Source: JACKGW01 sp964586025
GTDB lineage: Bacteria > Planctomycetota > PLA2 > JAEUHO01
Direction of reading: 5' to 3'
DNA length: 21,498 nucleotides
NCBI GenBank assembly: GCA_964586025.1
Contig: CAZPGF010000044.1
Location: forward strand, 1-21,498
This document shows positions 13,601-20,850 of this stretch, piece after piece (within the stretch, counting starts at the first letter, position 1; every line of letters begins with the position of its first letter). The notes under the pieces are model-generated. The model did not search any database, was not told the DNA's origin, and was given only the letters and a program-made list of their open reading frames with translations. Position numbers and translations under genes: made by a program.

Positions 13601-14731
13601 ATGCCCTCGCCGAACGCCGCTGTCACGCGCGCGCCGCTCGTGCCGGGGGCGGCGGCATTGCGTCTCGCCCTGTTGTCGGCGGTCCTCGGCGCGGGATTCG
13701 CGCATCCGAGCGTTCGGCCTCATCTCACCTCGGCCCTCGTCGATGCGTGGCTCGCGGTCGGCGTGTTCGTCGCCGCGACGTTCCTGATCGTCGTCATCGT
13801 CGAACGTCGCACCCATCGATCGGCGCTCCGGCTCTTCGCGCGTCATCCGCGCTACGAGATCCCGATCGCGGCGTTCCTCGGGGCGCTGCCCGGCTGCGGA
13901 CCGACGATCATCGTCGCGACGCGCTTCGCGGCGGGCCAGACGAGCTTCGGTGCGCTCGTCGCGGCGATGGCCGCGACGATGGGCGACGCCGCCTTCCTCG
14001 TTCTGGCGCGTGCGCCGCCCGTCGGTCTGCTGCTGATCGGGATGGGCTTCGTCGTGGGATGCCTGAGCGGATGGATCGTCGATGCCATTCACGACAAGGA
14101 CTTCCTGCGCGGCCACGCCGCGGACCCCGCCGCGGAGCCCGCACCCCTCGCGCCGGCGCCACGCCTGTTCTGGTGGCTCTGGGCCATCGTGTTCGTGCCC
14201 GGCCTGCTGGTCGGTTCGATCGCGCTGTTCGACCTCACCCTCCCCGACGACCTCACGGTGCCGATCGGGCTGGCGGGGGCGATCCTCAGTCTCTCGATCT
14301 GGGCGATCAGCCCGAGCCAGGCGGCGACGCTCTCGCGTGACACGGCGCGCCTTCCGCTCGTCGAGACGGTCGCGCGCAACACGAACTACGTCCTCTTCTG
14401 GGTCGTGATCGGCTTCCTCTCGTACGAACTCGCCGTCGGCCTGCTCGGCTTCGACGTGAAGGACGCGTTCGCGACGGTGCAGTACCTGCTGCCCCTGATG
14501 GGGGTGATCGTCGGCTTCATCCCCGGGTGCGGCCCACAGATCGTCGTCTCGACCCTGTACCTGAACGGTGCGGTGCCGTTCTCCGTGCAGGCCGGGAACG
14601 CGATCTCGAACGACGGCGACGCGCTGTTCCCGGCGATCGCCGCGACCCCGCGGGCGGCGATCCTGGCCACGCTCTACACGGCGGTTCCGTCGTTGATCGT
14701 CGGCTACGGGATCTACCTGTTCCTGGAGTGA
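13601..14731 (+). CDS. Putative manganese/heavy-metal transporter (ArsP_2, 10-TM type)
   Basis: 376 residues, integral membrane. Two repeated halves each contain a Pro-Gly-Cys-Gly-Pro motif: AAFLGALPGCGPTIIVATRF in the first half and VGFIPGCGPQIVVSTLYLNG in the second. The latter is followed by QAGNAISNDGDALFPAIAAT. These are hallmarks of the family annotated as putative 10-TM heavy-metal exporter or putative manganese transporter. About ten hydrophobic segments are visible, with a Pro/Ala-rich hydrophilic linker (about 175-185) between the halves. ATG 13601 has GGAGG at 13582-13586, a rather long spacing of 14 nt; no better start is in frame. It is divergent from the Mn-type superoxide dismutase gene with 165 nt between starts. 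Transport direction and substrate are not shown by sequence. Confidence 0.85.
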   Translation: MPSPNAAVTRAPLVPGAAALRLALLSAVLGAGFAHPSVRPHLTSALVDAWLAVGVFVAATFLIVVIVERRTHRSALRLFARHPRYEIPIAAFLGALPGCGPTIIVATRFAAGQTSFGALVAAMAATMGDAAFLVLARAPPVGLLLIGMGFVVGCLSGWIVDAIHDKDFLRGHAADPAAEPAPLAPAPRLFWWLWAIVFVPGLLVGSIALFDLTLPDDLTVPIGLAGAILSLSIWAISPSQAATLSRDTARLPLVETVARNTNYVLFWVVIGFLSYELAVGLLGFDVKDAFATVQYLLPLMGVIVGFIPGCGPQIVVSTLYLNGAVPFSVQAGNAISNDGDALFPAIAATPRAAILATLYTAVPSLIVGYGIYLFLE

Positions 14732-14749
14732 CCCGGCGTCCCCGACGGG

Positions 14750-14755
14750 TAGAGT
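14750..14755 (+). promoter_or_regulatory. Candidate promoter for the flavodoxin operon
   Basis: TAGAGT lies 24 nt before ATG 14780. Upstream, GTGACC (14728-14733) is a possible -35 with a 16-nt spacer, the best -35/-10 pair in the window. The implied leader is about 18 nt with a GGAGG site. Confidence 0.45.
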
Positions 14756-14779
14756 GCGGGTGACCTCACGGAGGGCGTC

Positions 14780-15307
14780 ATGGCGGCCAAGATCGGACTC
14801 CTCTACGGATCGAGCACCGGCAACACGGCGGGTATCGCCGGGCGGCTCGCGGCAGCGTTCCAGGCGGCACGACCCGACGGTGTCGACGTCCACGAGATCG
14901 GCGCGGCGGGTCTCGCTCCGCTGACGGCCTACCCGTGTTTGCTCGTCGGCATCCCGACCTGGAACACCGGCGAGTTGCAGGAGGACTGGAAGGACGCCTT
15001 CGCAAAGCTCGATTCGATCGACCTGACCGGGCGCAAGATCGCGATCTTCGGTCTGGGCGACCAGAAGGGCTACGCCGACAACTTCCAGGACGGCATCGGC
15101 ATCCTCGGAGAGAAGTTCATGGATCGCGGCGCCGAGCTCTGCGGGTTCACCGACGCGGAGGACGGGACCTACGAGTTCACGAAGTCACGAGGCACGATGG
15201 AAGGGTTCTTCCTCGGGCTGGCGATCGACGAGGACAACCAGAAGGAGCGCACCGACGAACGCATCGCGCGCTGGGTGCCCGCCGTCCTCGCCGAGTTCGG
15301 TGTGTAG
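14780..15307 (+). CDS. fldA: Long-chain flavodoxin
   Basis: 175 residues, a soluble FMN electron carrier. The phosphate-binding loop GLLYGSSTGNTAGIA is at residues 6-20. The FMN-stacking loop GIPTWNTGELQEDW (about 57-70) carries the Trp. GLGDQKGYADNFQDG (about 94-108) is the second FMN loop, with the Tyr, and is followed by the roughly 20-residue insertion that defines long-chain flavodoxins. ATG 14780 has GGAGG 5 nt upstream. The stop overlaps the GTG start of the kinase gene by 8 nt, so it is the first gene of a three-gene operon with a MurNAc kinase fusion and MurU. Flavodoxin is commonly used when iron is scarce. Why it is coupled to sugar salvage is unclear. Confidence 0.93.
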   Translation: MAAKIGLLYGSSTGNTAGIAGRLAAAFQAARPDGVDVHEIGAAGLAPLTAYPCLLVGIPTWNTGELQEDWKDAFAKLDSIDLTGRKIAIFGLGDQKGYADNFQDGIGILGEKFMDRGAELCGFTDAEDGTYEFTKSRGTMEGFFLGLAIDEDNQKERTDERIARWVPAVLAEFGV

Positions 15308-16838
15308 CGAACCGGCCGTGACCTTCGCCGCACCGGCATCGGGGCCGGTCGATCCTCGTTGGGCGCGCCTCGTCGAAGCGGCGACCGGCCGTCGGCCGCA
15401 CTCGGCCGAACCGATCGACGCGGAGGGCTCGAAGCGCCGCATGGCGCGCCTCCGACTCATCGACGGCCGCTCCGTCGTCGGCGTTCTCGGCCCGGATCGC
15501 GCCGAGAACCGCGCTTTCGTCTCGTTCGCACGCGACCTTCGCCGGGCGGGTGTCGCCGTGCCCGAGGTGCTCGCGTTCGACGCATCGGAGGAGGCCTGGC
15601 TCGTCGAAGATCTCGGTGACCGAACGTTGTTCCGAGCTCTGCTCGGGGCGCGGCGCGACGCGCCCGGCGACGTGCTTCCGGCCGCGATCCGTCCCGCCTA
15701 CGAACGCACCCTCGCCGCGCTCGTGCGGATGCAACTAGACGGCGGCGAAGCGATCGACTACTCCGTGGCCTACCCGACCGCGGCGTTCGACGCGACCTCG
15801 ATGCGTTGGGATCTCGACGCGTTCAAGTACCAGTTCCTGCGGCTCGCGGGCGTCGGCTTCCACGAGGCCCGCTTCGAGGACGACGCGCGACGTCTCATCG
15901 CGCGCCTGCTCGAAGGCGACGACCCGCACTTCGTCGCCCGAGATGTCCAGTCTCGCAACGTGATGCTGCGCGACGGCGACGTGCCGTGGTTCATCGACTT
16001 CCAGAACGGGCGTCGCGGCGCGCTCGCCTACGACGTCGCGTCGCTGCTGTTCGACGGGAAGGCCGCGCTGACGCCGGAGGTGCGCGAGGATCTGCTTTGC
16101 GTCTATCTCGCCGCGCTCGGCGAGCGGCTGCCCGCGGCCGTCGACGGCGTGCGTCGCCGCTTCGGCGGGTACGCGCTGCTGCGCGTGCTCCAGGCGATGA
16201 GCGCGTACGGCTACCTGGGATTCTTCCACCGCAAGGAACACTTCCTCGCGAGCGTGCCGCATGCGGTCGAGAACCTCGGATGGCTTCTCGAGCACGAGCC
16301 GCTCGTATCCGAACTCCCGGAGATCGCCCGCGTGATCGAGGTCTTCGCCGCGGATCCGCGTTTCGCCCGGCATCGCGCGCCGGATCACACACCGGGCCGC
16401 CTGGTCGTGCATGTCGGCTCGTTCCGGTATGCGCTGGGCCTGCCGGGTGATCCGACCGGTCACGGTGGGGGATTCGTGTTCGACTGCCGCGCGCTCACCA
16501 ACCCCGGACTCGACGCCGAACTCGCGGCCCTCTCCGGCGTCGATCGCGCGGTGGCGCAGCGACTCGAGGGAGATCCGGCCGCGAACCGGTTCGTCGAGGG
16601 AGCGCTCGCGCTCGTTCGGCCGCAGATCGAGGCGTACCGGCAGCGGGGGTTCTCCTCGCTGGCCGTCTGGTTCGGCTGCACGGGCGGTCAGCACCGCAGC
16701 GTCTGGTGTGCCGAACGCCTTGGAGCAAACTTGCGAAACCTCGGCTACGAAGACATCGAGGTGCGGGTCGAGCATCGCGAGCGCGGGCGCTGGCCGGCGA
16801 CGGCCGGTCTCGACGCGACGAACGGCGTGGCGGACTGA
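15300..16838 (+). CDS. amgK: AmgK-like sugar kinase fused to a RapZ C-terminal domain
   Basis: 512 residues, two domains. Residues 1 to about 350 form an aminoglycoside-phosphotransferase/choline-kinase fold. AWLVEDLGDRTLF precedes the catalytic loop HFVARDVQSRNVML, and VPWFIDFQNGRRGALAYDV holds the metal-binding Asp. This is the pattern of AmgK, the anomeric MurNAc/GlcNAc 1-kinase. Residues about 365-500 match the RapZ C-terminal domain: GRLVVHVGSFRYALGLP, FVFDCRALTNPGLDAEL, LSGVDRAVAQRLE, WFGCTGGQHRSVWCAERLG, VRVEHRE. In RapZ this domain senses glucosamine-6-phosphate. Here the Lys before HRS is Gln. The next gene, 1 nt away, is a MurU-like nucleotidyltransferase, so the pair should make UDP-MurNAc from recycled MurNAc. 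GTG 15300 overlaps the flavodoxin stop; GTG 15318 is an alternative, and neither has a strong ribosome binding site. Confidence 0.88.
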   Translation: MCSEPAVTFAAPASGPVDPRWARLVEAATGRRPHSAEPIDAEGSKRRMARLRLIDGRSVVGVLGPDRAENRAFVSFARDLRRAGVAVPEVLAFDASEEAWLVEDLGDRTLFRALLGARRDAPGDVLPAAIRPAYERTLAALVRMQLDGGEAIDYSVAYPTAAFDATSMRWDLDAFKYQFLRLAGVGFHEARFEDDARRLIARLLEGDDPHFVARDVQSRNVMLRDGDVPWFIDFQNGRRGALAYDVASLLFDGKAALTPEVREDLLCVYLAALGERLPAAVDGVRRRFGGYALLRVLQAMSAYGYLGFFHRKEHFLASVPHAVENLGWLLEHEPLVSELPEIARVIEVFAADPRFARHRAPDHTPGRLVVHVGSFRYALGLPGDPTGHGGGFVFDCRALTNPGLDAELAALSGVDRAVAQRLEGDPAANRFVEGALALVRPQIEAYRQRGFSSLAVWFGCTGGQHRSVWCAERLGANLRNLGYEDIEVRVEHRERGRWPATAGLDATNGVAD

Positions 16839-16839
16839 C

Positions 16840-17574
16840 GTGGAGGCGATGGTCTTCGCGGCCGGACGCGGGACGCGACTCGGCGACCTCACCCGCGATC
16901 GACCGAAGGCGCTCGTCGAGGTGGACGGGCGCCCCCTCATCGAGCACGTGCTCGCGAACCTCCTCCAGGCAGGGGTCGAGCGCGTCGTCGTCAATGCGCA
17001 CCACCACGCCGAGCGACTGGTGTCGTGGGCGGCCGCGCGTCGCGGTCCGCCCGAGGTCGTGCTCTCGATCGAACGGGACGAACTGCTCGACACCGGAGGC
17101 GGCCTCGCGGCGGCCCGCGCGCTGCTCTCGGGCCGGGGTCCGCTGATCGTGCACAACGTGGACGTCCTCACGCCGCTCGACCTCGCGCGGGTCGTCCTCG
17201 CCCACGAGGCGGGCGGTTGGGACGCCACGCTGGTGACGAGCGCGCGCCCGAGTCGCCGCGGCCTGTGGTTCGACGACCACGGACTGTTCGGCCACCTCGA
17301 CGAGACGCGCGACGCCGCGGAGACGGTTCGAGCTCCGCGCGGCAACGTCGTCCGACGAGCGTTCCAGGGGATCAGCGTGGTGTCGCGATCGTTCGTCGAG
17401 CGGCTCGGTCCGCCGCGCGTCGCACCGATCACGCGCCTCTGGCTCGACGACGCCGCGACCGGCCGGCGCCTCGACGCCTTCGACATGGATCCGGTGCCGT
17501 GGTTCGACGTCGGGCGGCCCGAGGACCTGGCCCGCGCGAGCGCGGCCTTCAGCCGCCGACCCGCTTCACCTTGA
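16840..17574 (+). CDS. murU: MurU-like N-acetylmuramate-1-phosphate uridylyltransferase
   Basis: 244 residues, sugar-phosphate nucleotidyltransferase fold. The N-terminus MEAMVFAAGRGTRLGDLT is the nucleotide-binding signature, followed by RDRPKALVEVDGRPLIEH with the conserved Lys. DTGGGLAAARALL and VHNVDVLTPLDL (metal-binding Asp) come next, and the C-terminus has WFDVGRPEDLARA. Family members activate sugar 1-phosphates with UTP or similar. The kinase upstream points to MurNAc-1-phosphate, i.e. the MurU step of peptidoglycan recycling that bypasses de novo UDP-MurNAc synthesis. GTG 16840 starts 1 nt after the kinase stop and gives the usual MxAMxxAAG start; ATG 16849 is an alternative. Its last 26 nt overlap the converging SUI1/YciH gene. 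Confidence 0.88.
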   Translation: MEAMVFAAGRGTRLGDLTRDRPKALVEVDGRPLIEHVLANLLQAGVERVVVNAHHHAERLVSWAAARRGPPEVVLSIERDELLDTGGGLAAARALLSGRGPLIVHNVDVLTPLDLARVVLAHEAGGWDATLVTSARPSRRGLWFDDHGLFGHLDETRDAAETVRAPRGNVVRRAFQGISVVSRSFVERLGPPRVAPITRLWLDDAATGRRLDAFDMDPVPWFDVGRPEDLARASAAFSRRPASP

Positions 17575-17905
17575 AGCCGTCGGCTTCGAGCATCGCGACG
17601 ATGGCGTCGCGATGGTCGCCCTGCACCTCGATCACGCCGTCACGGACGGTGCCGCCCGACGCGCAGCGGGTCTTCAGCCTCTTGGCGAGCGCCTCGAGGT
17701 CGGATCCGGCGAGGGGCACGCCGCGGACCGTCGTGACGCCCTTGCCCCGGCGCCCCTGCGTCTCGCGCCCGACGCGCACGATGCCGTCGCCCGCCGAAGC
17801 GGGCGCGGCCTTGCGCGGCACGTCCTTGCAGCGGCACGAGAACGCAGGGCGCCCGCAATCCAGGCAGCGGGACGCGCCGCTGCTCGACCAGACGATGCGG
17901 GACAC
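17549..17905 (-). CDS. yciH: SUI1/YciH (eIF1-like) translation factor with N-terminal Cys cluster
   Basis: 118 residues. The C-terminal 75 match YciH/SUI1: RVGRETQGRRGKGVTTVRGV, AKRLKTRCASGGTVRDGVIE, VQGDHRD, and ending KVKRVGG. Such proteins bind the small ribosomal subunit and influence initiation fidelity. Before that, residues 14-26 (CLDCGRPAFSCRC) form a CxxC-x6-CxC cluster suited to bind zinc; E. coli YciH, as I recall it, lacks such a cluster. GTG 17905 has GAGG 8 nt upstream. It is the second gene after the peroxiredoxin (14-nt gap). The 3' end overlaps the converging murU gene by 26 nt. Confidence 0.92.
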   Translation of the reverse strand: MSRIVWSSSGASRCLDCGRPAFSCRCKDVPRKAAPASAGDGIVRVGRETQGRRGKGVTTVRGVPLAGSDLEALAKRLKTRCASGGTVRDGVIEVQGDHRDAIVAMLEADGFKVKRVGG

Positions 17906-17919
17906 GCCGTGGACCTCGC

Positions 17920-18543
17920 TCAGGAGGGCTTCGCCATCGCTTCGTGGACCGTACGCACCCGATCCGGTCCGGACTTGAGCGTCGGATCGCCGTCGGTGGA
18001 CCAGTTCGCGGGGCAGGCCTCCTGGGCGTGCTGTGCCAGGTAGATGTTGCCCTTCAACTTGCGCACGAGTTCCTTCACGTTGCGGCCGAGGTTGTAGAAG
18101 TTGACCTCGCTGTTGAGCAGCTTGCCTTCCGGATTGATCAGGAAGGTCCCTCGCAGCGACAGACCGCTGTTCTCGTCGAACACGCCGAACAGACGACCCA
18201 GCCGGCCGGTCGGATCGGCGCCCATCGGGAAGCGGACGTCCGCGAGTTCCTTCTCGCTCCGCTGCCACGCGAGGTGGACGAACTTCGTGTCGTTGCTGAT
18301 CGACACGATGTCGGCACCGAGCGCACGGATCGCCGGATCCTCCTTCGCGAGCGCGCCGAACTCGGTCGCGCAGACGAACGTGAAGTCCGCCGGGTAGAAG
18401 AAGAGGATGCTCCAACGACCGGCCTTCTTCTGGGCTCCGAGATCGAAGGTCCCGAAGGCCTGCTTCGCCGGGTCGTAGGTATCGATCGTGAAGTCGGGCA
18501 CCGTGCTGCCGACGCCGTAGGGCTTCGCGGATTCGCTGGACAT
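17920..18543 (-). CDS. ahpC: AhpC/Prx1-type 2-Cys peroxiredoxin
   Basis: 207 residues, cytoplasmic peroxidase that reduces hydrogen peroxide and organic peroxides. FFYPADFTFVCATEF holds the peroxidatic Cys58, and the Arg of the active site lies in LSLRGTFLINPEG (R131). The resolving Cys177 is in QEACPANW, the AhpC/Prx1-type C-terminal motif. The segment GRWSILFFYPADF is especially AhpC-like. The C-terminal tail extends past the CPANW motif by about 26 residues. ATG 18543 has GAGG 5 nt upstream. It is the first gene of a two-gene unit with the SUI1/YciH gene. No AhpF-type reductase is adjacent, so thioredoxin or another donor is likely. A TATCCT -10 lies at 18589-18594. Confidence 0.95.
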   Translation of the reverse strand: MSSESAKPYGVGSTVPDFTIDTYDPAKQAFGTFDLGAQKKAGRWSILFFYPADFTFVCATEFGALAKEDPAIRALGADIVSISNDTKFVHLAWQRSEKELADVRFPMGADPTGRLGRLFGVFDENSGLSLRGTFLINPEGKLLNSEVNFYNLGRNVKELVRKLKGNIYLAQHAQEACPANWSTDGDPTLKSGPDRVRTVHEAMAKPS

Positions 18544-18588
18544 GCGTTCCTCATGGGGGTTCCGAGCTATCCCGGACCGACGGCGGGG

Positions 18589-18594
18589 AGGATA
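18589..18594 (-). promoter_or_regulatory. Candidate -10 for the peroxiredoxin operon
   Basis: On the minus strand TATCCT lies 45 nt before ATG 18543, allowing a leader of about 39 nt that includes the GAGG site. No -35 was recognised. Confidence 0.4.
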
Positions 18595-18675
18595 GGCGGA
18601 CCCCGCGGCGGCGAAAGCATCGGCGCGGACGCAGGAGCCGTCGCCGGGGATCTCCCGCCGCGAACGCCTCGGACG

Positions 18676-18681
18676 TATCCT
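18676..18681 (+). promoter_or_regulatory. -10-like TATCCT directly before ATG 18688
   Basis: TATCCT is followed by TCCTCC and then ATG 18688: 6-nt spacing, pyrimidine-rich and without a Shine-Dalgarno sequence. This fits a leaderless transcript and repeats the arrangement at 3843-3856. Confidence 0.5.
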
Positions 18682-18687
18682 TCCTCC

Positions 18688-19566
18688 ATGCCCCGTTGGG
18701 TCGCTCCGCTCGCCCTGCTTCTGTCCCTGGCCTCCCTGGGTCTCGCCTGGGCCACGTGGTCGGAGTTGCGCGCGACGCGCGACGCCCTGCGCGCGGACGG
18801 GCTGCTCGGCGTCGCGGCCGATCCGTTCCACCCGCCGCGGCGTGCGAACGCGACCGACCCCATCGCCCAACCGCCCGATCGATCGTCCCCCGCGGACCCC
18901 GCGGAGCCCGCTGGGGGCCCGACCGGGGTCGGATCACGCACCGAGCGCGGGCCGCTGCTCGTCGGCCTGGCCTCGCCCGAGCCGTCGGCCTCCCTACCGA
19001 CCGCCGGTGAAGCGCCGATCGAGGAACTGGTCGCGAAGACGGTGGACGCCAAGCTCACCACGGCGGTGGACGAGGCGATCCGCAAGGGCGTCAACGAGGT
19101 CCTGGCGAGGCAGGACAAGAAGCCGACGATCGAACGATTCGCCGAGGTGTTGCACCTCGACGACGCGCAGCGTGCCACCGTCGCTCACGAGGTCGTCGGC
19201 GCCCAAAAGAGCATCGTCGATGCGCTCTCGACGCCGATGCGGGACGGCACCGTTCCGCTCGACGAACTCGTCGATCTGATGGCCGAGGGGATGCGACGTC
19301 CGGGCGAGGACGTCGGATGGGGGCGCTTCCTGTCGCGGCTGCTCGCCGAGCCCTTTGCCGGGACGCGTTCCACGTATGCGCAGCACGTGGACGGGATCAA
19401 GGCCGACCTGAAGACATCGCTGCGTCGATCGTTGAACGACGCCCAGTGGTCGTCGTTCGAGGCGTGGCAGATGGATCCGACGGAGATCGGCAACGTTCCG
19501 GGAAGTCCGTACGGCGACATTCTCCAGCGGGTCCAGGAACGCGCGGGGACGGCCGCCGACCGCTGA
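18688..19566 (+). CDS. Membrane-anchored helical protein, function unknown
   Basis: 292 residues. A single N-terminal membrane helix or uncleaved signal anchor is at about 5-24 (VAPLALLLSLASLGLAWATW), followed by a Pro/Ala-rich disordered linker (about 45-108). A helical, charged C-terminal domain follows (about 110-280). This part has two L-x-D-x-Q style segments, LHLDDAQRATVAHEVV and LNDAQWSSFEAW, which recall LTXXQ/CpxP-Spy-like periplasmic proteins. The similarity is weak and no function should be assumed. The domain most likely faces the periplasm. It is divergent from the peroxiredoxin gene (144 nt between starts) and 72 nt before the aminotransferase gene, which has its own TAGGGT box, so it is probably monocistronic. 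Confidence 0.75.
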   Translation: MPRWVAPLALLLSLASLGLAWATWSELRATRDALRADGLLGVAADPFHPPRRANATDPIAQPPDRSSPADPAEPAGGPTGVGSRTERGPLLVGLASPEPSASLPTAGEAPIEELVAKTVDAKLTTAVDEAIRKGVNEVLARQDKKPTIERFAEVLHLDDAQRATVAHEVVGAQKSIVDALSTPMRDGTVPLDELVDLMAEGMRRPGEDVGWGRFLSRLLAEPFAGTRSTYAQHVDGIKADLKTSLRRSLNDAQWSSFEAWQMDPTEIGNVPGSPYGDILQRVQERAGTAADR

Positions 19567-19622
19567 CCCCGACCCGATTCGAAATCGCCGGGTCCGGCGG
19601 TCGCGGCGGACTCGATCGGACG

Positions 19623-19628
19623 TAGGGT
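19623..19628 (+). promoter_or_regulatory. -10-like TAGGGT near ilvE start
   Basis: TAGGGT ends 10 nt before ATG 19639, predicting a leader of only a few nucleotides. It overlaps the alternative GTG start at 19627, which argues against that start. No Shine-Dalgarno sequence is seen. Confidence 0.4.
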
Positions 19629-19638
19629 GGCGCGCCGC

Positions 19639-20634
19639 ATGGCGTCCGCGTTCGGTACCCAGTTCGCACCGTTTCAGGCGGTCGCCCACTTCCGAGCGGG
19701 CGCGTGGACGCCGCACCGCCTCGAAGCGCTCGCCCCGCTGGCGCTGCACCCGGGCGTGCACGGGCTGCACTACGGGAGTTCGTGCTTCGAAGGGCTGAAG
19801 GCGTATCGCGCCGACGACGAAGGCGTCCATGTGTTCCGTCTCGATCGCCACGTCGCGCGCCTGCGCGCGAGCGCCGAGTCGCTCGCCCTGCCGGTCCCGC
19901 CCGCGGACCTGATCGAGGAGATGACGCTTGCCGTCGTGGACGCATCGCGCGCTTCGATCCCCGCGTATCCCGGTTCGCTGTACCTGCGTCCGTTGCTCCT
20001 CGGCACGTTGGAGAGCGTCGGCGCCGCGGGATCACCGAGCACGGAGGCGTCGCTGATCGTGATGGCCTGCCCGGTGGGCGACTACTTCGCGGGCGGGATG
20101 CGCCCCCTGCGCGTCGCCGTCGAGGAGTCGCGAGGTCGCGCCGCACCGGGGTTCGGCAGGGTGAAGACCGGAGCGAACTACGCCGCCGCGCTCGGTCCGT
20201 TGCTGCACGCGAAGAAGGTCTGGCGCGCGGATCAGGTGCTGTTCTGCCCCCACGGGGACGTCCAGGAGTCCGGCGCCGCGAACTTCCTCCTGATCGACGG
20301 CGACACGATTCGCACGAAGCCGCTCGACGACACGATCCTGCACGGCGTCACGCGCGCATCGCTTCTCGAACTCGCCCCCGGGCTGGGCTTCCGCGTCGCC
20401 GAGTGGACGCTGACCGTGGACGAGTTGGTGGCACGCGCGCCGAGCGCCGAGGCCGCTCTGTCGGGTACCGCCGCGGTGCTGACGCCGATCGGCACGTTGA
20501 TCCGCGCGGGATCCGACCTCCACGTCGGTGACGGCGCGATCGGTCCCGGCACCGCACGCCTGCGCGCCGCGCTGACCGCGATCCAGCGCGGCACCGCGCC
20601 CGCCCCGCCCGGTTGGCTGCATCCCGTCCCGTAA
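19639..20634 (+). CDS. ilvE: Branched-chain amino acid aminotransferase
   Basis: 331 residues, fold type IV PLP enzyme that interconverts Val, Leu and Ile with their 2-oxo acids. GLHYGSSCFEGLKAYR (about 39-54) is the class IV N-terminal signature, FRLDRHVARLRASAESL follows, and YLRPLLLGT lies in the substrate pocket. GRVKTGANYAAAL holds the PLP Lys (K176). DVQESGAANFLLI has the Glu contacting the pyridine nitrogen, and the C-terminus has SGTAAVLTPIG. The layout fits the BCAT family rather than D-amino acid transaminase. ATG 19639 is preferred over GTG 19627 because the latter lies inside the TAGGGT box. The gene stands alone. Its TAA stop is followed at once by an IS3-derived sequence in the same frame. 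Confidence 0.93.
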   Translation: MASAFGTQFAPFQAVAHFRAGAWTPHRLEALAPLALHPGVHGLHYGSSCFEGLKAYRADDEGVHVFRLDRHVARLRASAESLALPVPPADLIEEMTLAVVDASRASIPAYPGSLYLRPLLLGTLESVGAAGSPSTEASLIVMACPVGDYFAGGMRPLRVAVEESRGRAAPGFGRVKTGANYAAALGPLLHAKKVWRADQVLFCPHGDVQESGAANFLLIDGDTIRTKPLDDTILHGVTRASLLELAPGLGFRVAEWTLTVDELVARAPSAEAALSGTAAVLTPIGTLIRAGSDLHVGDGAIGPGTARLRAALTAIQRGTAPAPPGWLHPVP

Positions 20635-20706
20635 ATCCTCTTCGGCACGGCTCGTGGCACGCCTCGGAAGCCCACGCCGGTCGCCGCTCCACCGCTCGAC
20701 GCGTTC

Positions 20707-20850
20707 GTGTTGGGCCCGGAACCCCTCCGCGCGCACCTCAAGCCGCTCCACAAGAACCACGTCTGGAGCTACGACTTCGCGACGGACCGGACGCACGACG
20801 GGCGGCCGCTGCGGATGCTGACGGTGATCGACGAATACACGCGCGAGTGA
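20707..20850 (+). pseudogene. IS3-family transposase (OrfB) fragment
   Basis: A 47-codon open stretch ends NHVWSYDFATDRTHDGRPLR, then MLTVIDEYTRE and a stop. NHVWSYDF and THDGRPLRMLTVIDEYTRE are signature segments of the IS3-family integrase core; the Asp in YDF is the first catalytic DDE residue. In intact elements the frame goes on after TRECL for roughly another 130 residues, including the second Asp and the Glu. Here it ends at GAG-TGA, so it is a dead fragment. The frame is open back to 20635, right behind the ilvE stop, but that part is not recognisable as transposase. No terminal repeats were identified. Confidence 0.8.
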
